From the NCBI GenBank assembly GCA_016928525.1, contig JAFGKO010000324.1, positions 1 through 17,693 on the forward strand: a stretch of 17,693 nucleotides of DNA, read 5' to 3'. Positions 13,754 to 17,693 of the stretch are shown here, piece by piece. Numbering within the stretch: position 1 is the first letter of the stretch; every line of letters begins with the position of its first letter. Made by a program: the position numbers and the translations under genes. Under the pieces are notes generated by a model. It saw nothing but the letters and a program-made list of their open reading frames with translations. It was not told the DNA's origin and did not search any database. Source of the DNA: Anaerolineales bacterium. Its GTDB lineage: Bacteria > Chloroflexota > Anaerolineae > Anaerolineales > Villigracilaceae.

Positions 13754-14320
13754 ATGCCCAAGATCAGCCTGACCGAACGCCTCTACAACCGGATCGAAAC
13801 TCTGATCATGGACCTCGTCCCGCAGAGGAACGTTGGTCCGGTCTTCAAGTGGATTTTCAAGATGCCCATCTTGCAATATAAACTCGGCCTGGGCTGGATG
13901 ATCGGGCGTTATATCCTGCTGCTGACCACTACCGGGCGGGTAAGCGGACTACCGCGTCACACGCCGCTCGAATACTTCTATGACCGCGAGCAGGACCGCT
14001 ATCGCCTGATGGTAGGCTGGGGTGGCAATACGGACTGGTACCGCAACTTGCTGGCAAACCCGCACGTCACCGTGCAGGTGGGGCGCAGGAAGTTCGCCGC
14101 CCTGGCCGAGCCTGCCCCGGACGAGGAAGTCGCCCGCTACATGCTGGACGTCTCGGGACGCCACCCGCGCATGGACCGCGTCTGGAACCGCTGGTCGGAC
14201 CGGCCGGTGGATGGTAGTTTTGAGAGTTATGTCTATGCGGCGAAGTACTTCCCGTCAGTGTGGCTGACCCCCACCGCCCTGGCGGGCACCTCCCCCAAAT
14301 CCGACAAGGGAAATTTATAA
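13754..14320 (+). CDS. Deazaflavin (F420)-dependent nitroreductase family protein
   Basis: This 188-residue protein belongs to the DDN / split-beta-barrel nitroreductase-like family. The typical TTTGRVSGLPRHTP (58-71) and GGNTDWYRNL (90-99) motifs, which line the cofactor pocket, are intact. Members reduce diverse substrates with F420H2 or bind related flavins; the substrate is unknown. GAGAGG precedes the ATG, and the gene follows the phosphatase after 13 bases, so it belongs to the same unit. The last 14 or so residues, after SVWLTP at 168-173, are encoded by a palindromic repeat element, and the stop codon lies in that element's loop. The native C terminus therefore appears to have been replaced. 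A duplicated version of the segment before the junction lies downstream at 14371. Confidence 0.92.
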   Translation: MPKISLTERLYNRIETLIMDLVPQRNVGPVFKWIFKMPILQYKLGLGWMIGRYILLLTTTGRVSGLPRHTPLEYFYDREQDRYRLMVGWGGNTDWYRNLLANPHVTVQVGRRKFAALAEPAPDEEVARYMLDVSGRHPRMDRVWNRWSDRPVDGSFESYVYAAKYFPSVWLTPTALAGTSPKSDKGNL

Positions 14321-14371
14321 TGCCAACTCAACGGCCAAATCGTCGGATTTGGGGGAGGCTGGGAGGGGGCG
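14274..14371. repeat. Palindromic repeat element, copy 2, fused into a gene end
   Basis: The arms 14289-14305 and 14342-14358 form a perfect 17-bp inverted repeat like that at 8831-8872 but with a 36-base loop where copy 1 has 8. The flanking CCGCCCTG, the following CGGGCACC block and the GACAAGGGA after the left arm are shared with copy 1. Relative to copy 1 both arms carry a matching substitution (T to C left, A to G right). The nitroreductase stop codon falls in the loop. Confidence 0.8.
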
Positions 14372-14460
14372 AAAACTATTTGTACGCGGCCAATTTTTTT
14401 CCGTCAGTGTGGCTGACGCCGATAAGGCAGGAAATATGGGAACAAAAAATGTTGAAGTGA
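14371..14460 (+). pseudogene. Duplicated 3' stump of a nitroreductase paralogue
   Basis: Seventeen codons from 14371 match the nitroreductase codons at 14222-14272: 13 of 17 residues are identical, ending in the shared FPSVWLTP. Most base differences fall at third positions. The reading frame continues to a TGA at 14458-14460 with a different tail (IRQEIWEQKMLK). Upstream of 14371 the palindromic element takes over, so the rest of the gene is missing. The stump is best read as the surviving end of a diverged tandem copy. It overlaps the start of the following GNAT gene in another frame. Confidence 0.65.
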
Positions 14461-14720
14461 CTCACAACCCCGAGGAACACCGCTTCGAACTCACCCTAGA
14501 CGGACACCTGGCTGTGCTCGATTACATCATGATGGATGACATCATTATCTTCACGCATACCGGCGTCCCGCCCGAGATCGAGGGAAGTAACGTGGGTGTC
14601 AAATTGGTCGAAACCGGACTGGCATACGCCAGGGGGAATGGGCTAGGGGTCAGGTCGAAGTGCTGGTTTGTCAGTAAGTACCTGCGGCGGCATCCGGAGT
14701 ATCAGGATTTGTTAAAGTAG
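14436..14720 (+). CDS. Small GNAT-like N-acetyltransferase (YjdJ-type)
   Basis: This 94-residue protein matches the short GCN5-related acetyltransferase-like family of YjdJ type. The order is a strand pair with NPEEHRFEL, a HTGVPPEIEGSNVG stretch (family 'HT.V...EG.G.G'), a helix with KLVETGLAYAR, and a C-terminal CWFVSKYLRRHPEY (usually 'C.F...Y...HPEY'). These small proteins bind acetyl-CoA; their physiological substrates are mostly unknown. The ATG at 14436 is chosen because AGGAAA lies just before it and the family length is about 90 residues. Longer in-frame starts would run back through the palindromic repeat. The first 25 bases overlap the nitroreductase stump. Confidence 0.88.
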   Translation: MGTKNVEVTHNPEEHRFELTLDGHLAVLDYIMMDDIIIFTHTGVPPEIEGSNVGVKLVETGLAYARGNGLGVRSKCWFVSKYLRRHPEYQDLLK

Positions 14721-14790
14721 TTGGAATTGTTCAGTGTGGTTGATGCTGGTGAAGTTGGAAGGCAAATGAGGCCGTTTGATGAATGAATTT

Positions 14791-14799
14791 TGCTATAAT
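14791..14799 (+). promoter_or_regulatory. Extended -10 promoter of the nucleotidyltransferase gene, predicted leaderless
   Basis: TGCTATAAT (14791-14799) is a perfect TGn-extended -10 ending seven bases before the ATG at 14807. Transcription would start at or beside the ATG. There is no Shine-Dalgarno sequence. An in-frame ATG at 14783 lies upstream of the promoter and would not be in the message. Confidence 0.7.
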
Positions 14800-14806
14800 T
14801 GCCCCT

Positions 14807-15136
14807 ATGGATAAGATCAAGATCCGCGTCCCGCGCAAGAAACTGGAAGATTTCTGCCGCAGGAACCACATCCGCAAGCTGGCCTTCTTCGGCTCGGTCC
14901 TGCGCGATGATTTCGGGCCGGATAGTGATGTCGATGTGCTGGTCGAATTCGAGCTGGGGAAAACACCAGGGTTGGCATTCTTTGGTATGGCAGATGATTT
15001 GGAACAAATCTTTGGCCGAAAAGTGGATTTGATGACTTTTGTAAGTATCAGGTATAGCCGTAATCCAATCCGGCGTGAAGCGATCCTGAATTCAGCCAGG
15101 GTGGTGTATGAAGAGAAAACCATTTTCTCAGAATAG
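14807..15136 (+). CDS. Minimal nucleotidyltransferase (MNT family)
   Basis: This 109-residue protein is a single nucleotidyltransferase domain of the MNT type. The GSVLRD motif begins at Gly29-Ser30, the metal-binding pair is Asp41 and Asp43 in SDVDVLVEF, and the third carboxylate is Asp74 in KVDLMT, so the active site looks complete. MNT proteins usually pair with HEPN partners in toxin-antitoxin modules, where MNT adds AMP to the HEPN RNase. No HEPN gene is next to it; the following gene is DUF3800. The start at 14807 is set by a TGCTATAAT promoter immediately upstream, which makes the message leaderless. Confidence 0.9.
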   Translation: MDKIKIRVPRKKLEDFCRRNHIRKLAFFGSVLRDDFGPDSDVDVLVEFELGKTPGLAFFGMADDLEQIFGRKVDLMTFVSIRYSRNPIRREAILNSARVVYEEKTIFSE

Positions 15137-15146
15137 GTTTTGAATT

Positions 15147-15181
15147 TTCTTTTGGTGACAGTTCCCTGTCTCCCAAAAGAA
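15147..15181. repeat. Inverted repeat upstream of the DUF3800 gene
   Basis: TTCTTTTGG (15147-15155) pairs with CCAAAAGAA (15173-15181), and inside it GACAG (15157-15161) pairs with CTGTC (15166-15170), with a small bulge between. No T run follows. It lies in the 73-bp gap before the DUF3800 ATG and could be an operator, a REP-like element or a leader structure. Confidence 0.5.
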
Positions 15182-15209
15182 GCATTTGAAGAAAATAGGG
15201 ACAGTCATA

Positions 15210-15992
15210 ATGAAAAAACCTGTTGATAGCAAACATTGGTATTTTGTCGATGAGACAGGCGATCCGGTATTTTATGACAAGCACGGAAATTTGATCGTGG
15301 GTCAGGAAGGTTGTTCACCACTTTTAGGGTTAGGATTTATTGAAACGGATGATCCAAACTCATTGCGGAAAGCGCTAGCAGTGTTGCACAATCAAATTGC
15401 CGCAGACAAATATTTACAATCCATACCATCTATGCAAAAAACTAATCGTGCATTTCATGCAAAAGATGATGCTCCCGAGGTGCGTTATCTCGTTTATCAG
15501 CTTCTTGCTGAACTAGACTTCAAAGCTCAATTCGTTGTCGCCCGAAAAGTTGAAAGGGTTTTTCAGAGAAGATTCCATTCCAGTGAAACCGAGTTTTATG
15601 ATTATTTGATCAGTAAGTTGTTCCAGAATGTCCTTCATCGTTACTCTCATAATCATATCTACTTTGCCAATCGGGGCAATCGTGAGCGCCAGGCACCATT
15701 AGAGCAAGCTATCCGCGCCGGTATCAATCGGTTTGAAGAACGCTGGAAGACCAAGGTGGAAACCAGTATTTTATTGGAACCACAAACCCCTGTCGGTGAG
15801 CCATGTTTGCAAATCATCGATTATATGAATTGGGCCGTTTATCGAGCTTTCGTAAAACAGGAAATGCGCTATTATCAGTTTATTGAGAATAAAGTCAGTC
15901 TGCTTATCGATTTATATGACACTGAAAAATACCCCCATAATTGGTATAACCAAAAGAATCCGTTTGACATAAACAAAACCAGCCCTCTATAG
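15210..15992 (+). CDS. DUF3800 domain protein
   Basis: This 260-residue protein is of the DUF3800 type. The N-terminal FVDETGDPVF gives the early acidic pair expected of this RNase-H-like-fold family. A central RGNRERQAPLEQAI stretch and a C-terminal LQIIDYMNWAVYRAF, with the late Asp, complete the pattern. The biochemical role is not established; members are common near mobile or defence genes. The ATG at 15210 (AGGGA 11 bases upstream) is preferred over an in-frame TTG at 15186. The gene is visibly AT-richer than its neighbours and is bracketed by inverted repeats at 15147-15181 and 15988-16039, which suggests recent acquisition. It follows the orphan MNT gene on the same strand. Confidence 0.87.
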   Translation: MKKPVDSKHWYFVDETGDPVFYDKHGNLIVGQEGCSPLLGLGFIETDDPNSLRKALAVLHNQIAADKYLQSIPSMQKTNRAFHAKDDAPEVRYLVYQLLAELDFKAQFVVARKVERVFQRRFHSSETEFYDYLISKLFQNVLHRYSHNHIYFANRGNRERQAPLEQAIRAGINRFEERWKTKVETSILLEPQTPVGEPCLQIIDYMNWAVYRAFVKQEMRYYQFIENKVSLLIDLYDTEKYPHNWYNQKNPFDINKTSPL

Positions 15993-16039
15993 GCTAGGCC
16001 CTATTCGGACGCACGGCATGGAGCCGACTTTCGCCTATA
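15988..16039. repeat. Inverted repeat at the end of the DUF3800 gene
   Basis: TATAGGC (15988-15994) and GCCTATA (16033-16039) are perfect inverted copies, with a shorter TCGG/CCGA pair inside. The left arm overlaps the TAG stop of the DUF3800 gene. No T run follows, so it is not a standard terminator. Confidence 0.45.
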
Positions 16040-16053
16040 AACGACTGATTTTC

Positions 16054-16059
16054 TATAAT
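16054..16059 (+). promoter_or_regulatory. Candidate -10 box of the S10 peptidase gene
   Basis: A perfect TATAAT lies 51 bases upstream of the ATG at 16111. No convincing -35 or TGn extension is seen. It would give a leader of about 45 nt containing the AGGAGG at 16100-16105. Confidence 0.45.
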
Positions 16060-16110
16060 CATTATACAACAAACTTGCTTGATTTCAACATGCAATTTTA
16101 GGAGGTACCA

Positions 16111-17604
16111 ATGCCCGAAGAACCCAAGAAACCTGAAGAAAAGAAAGACGAGAAAAAAGAAGAGAAACCAACCCCGGTCGATAATCTGGTCGAGAGCAAA
16201 CACACGCTCAACATCGACGGACAGGAGCTCAAGTACACCGTCGTCACTGGGACGATGGTGCTGAAGGAGGAGACAGCCGACCGCGAGAAGGAAGCGGAGG
16301 GCGAAAAGCCCAAGGCGCAGGTCTTCTTCACCGCTTATACCAAGGATGATGTCAAGGACAAGGCCAAACGTCCGATCACGTTCTCGTTCAACGGCGGGCC
16401 CGGCTCCGCCTCGGTCTGGATGCACCTGGGGATGCTCGGCCCGCGCCGGGTGGTGCTGACCTTCGAAGGCGACCTGCCGCAGCCGCCCTTCCAGTTGACC
16501 GACAACGAGTACTCGCTGCTGGACGAGACCGACCTGGTCTTCATCGACCCGGTCAGCACGGGTTACAGCCGCCCGGTGGAAGGCCAGAAGCCCAAGGACT
16601 GGCATGGCTTCAAGAAGGACATCCAGTCGGTGGGCGATTTCATCCGCCTGTACACCACGCGCTACGGGCGCTGGCTCTCGCCCAAGTTCCTGATCGGCGA
16701 GAGTTACGGCACCACGCGCGCCGCCGGGCTTTCGGGTTACCTGCAGGAGCGGCATGGCCTGTACCTGAACGGGATCATGCTGATCTCGGCCGTGCTGGAT
16801 TTCACCACCCTCGACTTCCACCTCAACAACGACCTGCCCTACATCCTGTTCCTGCCCGCCTACGCCGCCACGGCCTGGTATCACCGCGCGCTGCGTCTGC
16901 GTCGTCCGCTGCAAAGTTTGCTCAAAGAAGTGGAAAAGTTCGCGCTGGGCGAGTACGCCGCCGCATTGCTCAAAGGCGACCAGATGACGCGCCGTGAACG
17001 GGACGGGATCGTCGAAAAGCTGGCGCGCTACACGGGACTCTCGCCCGCGTTCATCCGGCGCTCGAACCTGCGCGTCAACGACCAGCATTTCTTCAAGGAA
17101 TTGCTGCGTGACCGCGGCCGGACGGTGGGTCGCCTCGACAGCCGCTTCCTGGGCCGAGATCGCCTGGGCGTCACCGAGCACGCCGAATATGACCCGCTGC
17201 TGACCAACGTCATCGGTCCCTACACCGCCGCCTTCTACGACTACGTGCGTTCAGAACTGAAATACGAGTCTGACCTGCCTTACGAGATCCTCAACGAAAA
17301 GGTCTGGCCGTGGTCGTACGCCGAGTTCGAGAACCAGTACGTCAACGTGGGTGAGACTTTACGCCAGGCCATGACTTACAATCCGCATCTCAAGGTCTTC
17401 GTCGCCAACGGCTACTACGACCTGGGCACGCCCTACTTCGCCACCGAGTACACTTTCAACCACCTTGGCCTGGACGAGGAATTGCGCGGCAACGTCAGCA
17501 TGGGCTACTACGAAGCCGGGCACATGATGTACATCCATACGCCCTCGCTGGCCGATATCAAACGCGACCTGGCGGAGTTTATCCGCGGGGCGATGCCCCA
17601 ATAA
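16111..17604 (+). CDS. S10 family serine carboxypeptidase-like protein
   Basis: This 497-residue alpha/beta hydrolase belongs to peptidase family S10. Oxyanion-hole motif NGGPGSAS is at 94-101, the nucleophile Ser198 is in GESYG (196-200), Asp437 is in NGYYDLGTP, and His471 is in AGHMMYIH, so the Ser-Asp-His triad is complete. Family members remove C-terminal residues, usually at acidic pH. There is no signal peptide: the first 22 residues are almost entirely Lys, Glu and Pro, an unusual charged tail, so the location is unclear. AGGAGG lies five bases before the ATG. It stands alone, with a candidate TATAAT upstream. A long open frame on the opposite strand is a composition artefact. Confidence 0.95.
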   Translation: MPEEPKKPEEKKDEKKEEKPTPVDNLVESKHTLNIDGQELKYTVVTGTMVLKEETADREKEAEGEKPKAQVFFTAYTKDDVKDKAKRPITFSFNGGPGSASVWMHLGMLGPRRVVLTFEGDLPQPPFQLTDNEYSLLDETDLVFIDPVSTGYSRPVEGQKPKDWHGFKKDIQSVGDFIRLYTTRYGRWLSPKFLIGESYGTTRAAGLSGYLQERHGLYLNGIMLISAVLDFTTLDFHLNNDLPYILFLPAYAATAWYHRALRLRRPLQSLLKEVEKFALGEYAAALLKGDQMTRRERDGIVEKLARYTGLSPAFIRRSNLRVNDQHFFKELLRDRGRTVGRLDSRFLGRDRLGVTEHAEYDPLLTNVIGPYTAAFYDYVRSELKYESDLPYEILNEKVWPWSYAEFENQYVNVGETLRQAMTYNPHLKVFVANGYYDLGTPYFATEYTFNHLGLDEELRGNVSMGYYEAGHMMYIHTPSLADIKRDLAEFIRGAMPQ

Positions 17605-17628
17605 CCAATGTCATTGCGAATACTATGA

Positions 17629-17656
17629 CTTTGTCAAGCCTTTTTTAGGGACAAAG
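17629..17656. repeat. Small inverted repeat near the window's right end
   Basis: CTTTGTC (17629-17635) and GACAAAG (17650-17656) flank a 14-base loop that contains TTTTTT. It lies 25 bases after the S10 stop. The T run is inside the loop, so terminator function is doubtful. The rest of the 89-base tail shows no gene. Confidence 0.35.
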
Positions 17657-17693
17657 GATTGACCGAGACATAGTTTGAAATGTATGGTTTTTG

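Noticed and set aside
14349..14435. N-terminal extension of the GNAT gene
   Set aside because: It would translate the repeat element and the nitroreductase stump out of frame; the ATG at 14436 has AGGAAA and gives the normal family length.
15994..17181. Long 395-codon open frame on the minus strand opposite the S10 peptidase
   Set aside because: It is antisense to a protein with a complete catalytic triad, shows no recognisable domain and has low-complexity Val/Gln/Glu runs typical of a frame opposite GC-biased codons.
1..17693. CRISPR array, IS transposase or phage genes
   Set aside because: No regularly spaced direct repeats and no transposase, integrase or phage structural protein could be recognised on either strand.

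Overview
The window looks like chromosomal DNA of a Chloroflexota bacterium, probably Anaerolineae. This is inferred from the gene mix: a STAND-ATPase/TPR/BTAD regulator, DUF5317, an F420-type nitroreductase, a P1 peptidase, and a cytosolic-looking S10 carboxypeptidase. It also fits the frequent TGnTATAAT-type promoters, some of them placed so close to the ATG that the mRNA would be leaderless. No insertion sequence with a transposase, CRISPR array, rRNA or replication origin is visible.

Left block (1-6305). A tRNA-Lys(UUU) with its own promoter and terminator is followed by a degenerate second copy of its 3' end. Everything from there to 6305 is on the minus strand and visibly AT-richer than the right half. 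In transcription order it holds a 1086-residue STAND/BTAD regulator ending in a strong terminator, then a short operon: a 44-residue single-helix peptide (too short for routine gene calling), a DUF5317 membrane protein that overlaps the peptide's stop codon, and a 91-residue NHLP-like small protein. A PAS-GAF-HD-GYP cyclic-di-GMP phosphodiesterase follows after a GC-rich structured gap. The operon promoter carries two perfect tandem 12-bp repeats placed 8 bp from a -10 box, the arrangement known for SARP/BTAD activators. I propose this as the most interesting part of the window: a candidate peptide-signalling or RiPP-like cassette controlled by its neighbour.

Middle block (6306-11332). A GT39-like membrane glycosyltransferase is divergent from the regulator. 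A HAD-fold protein (with a Met in place of the second motif-I Asp) is divergent from rsmI, and a 71-bp palindromic element lies between them at the rsmI promoter. After rsmI come a DUF2269-like membrane protein, a strong terminator and the azlC-azlD pair for branched-chain amino-acid export.

Right block (11333-17693). An apparently co-transcribed set encodes a small membrane protein, a P1 peptidase (DmpA type), a histidine phosphatase and a deazaflavin-type nitroreductase; neighbouring genes overlap or nearly abut. A second copy of the palindromic element is fused into the end of the nitroreductase gene and is followed by a duplicated stump of that gene's 3' end. A small GNAT protein, an orphan minimal nucleotidyltransferase with a leaderless promoter, an AT-rich DUF3800 gene and an S10 serine carboxypeptidase close the window.
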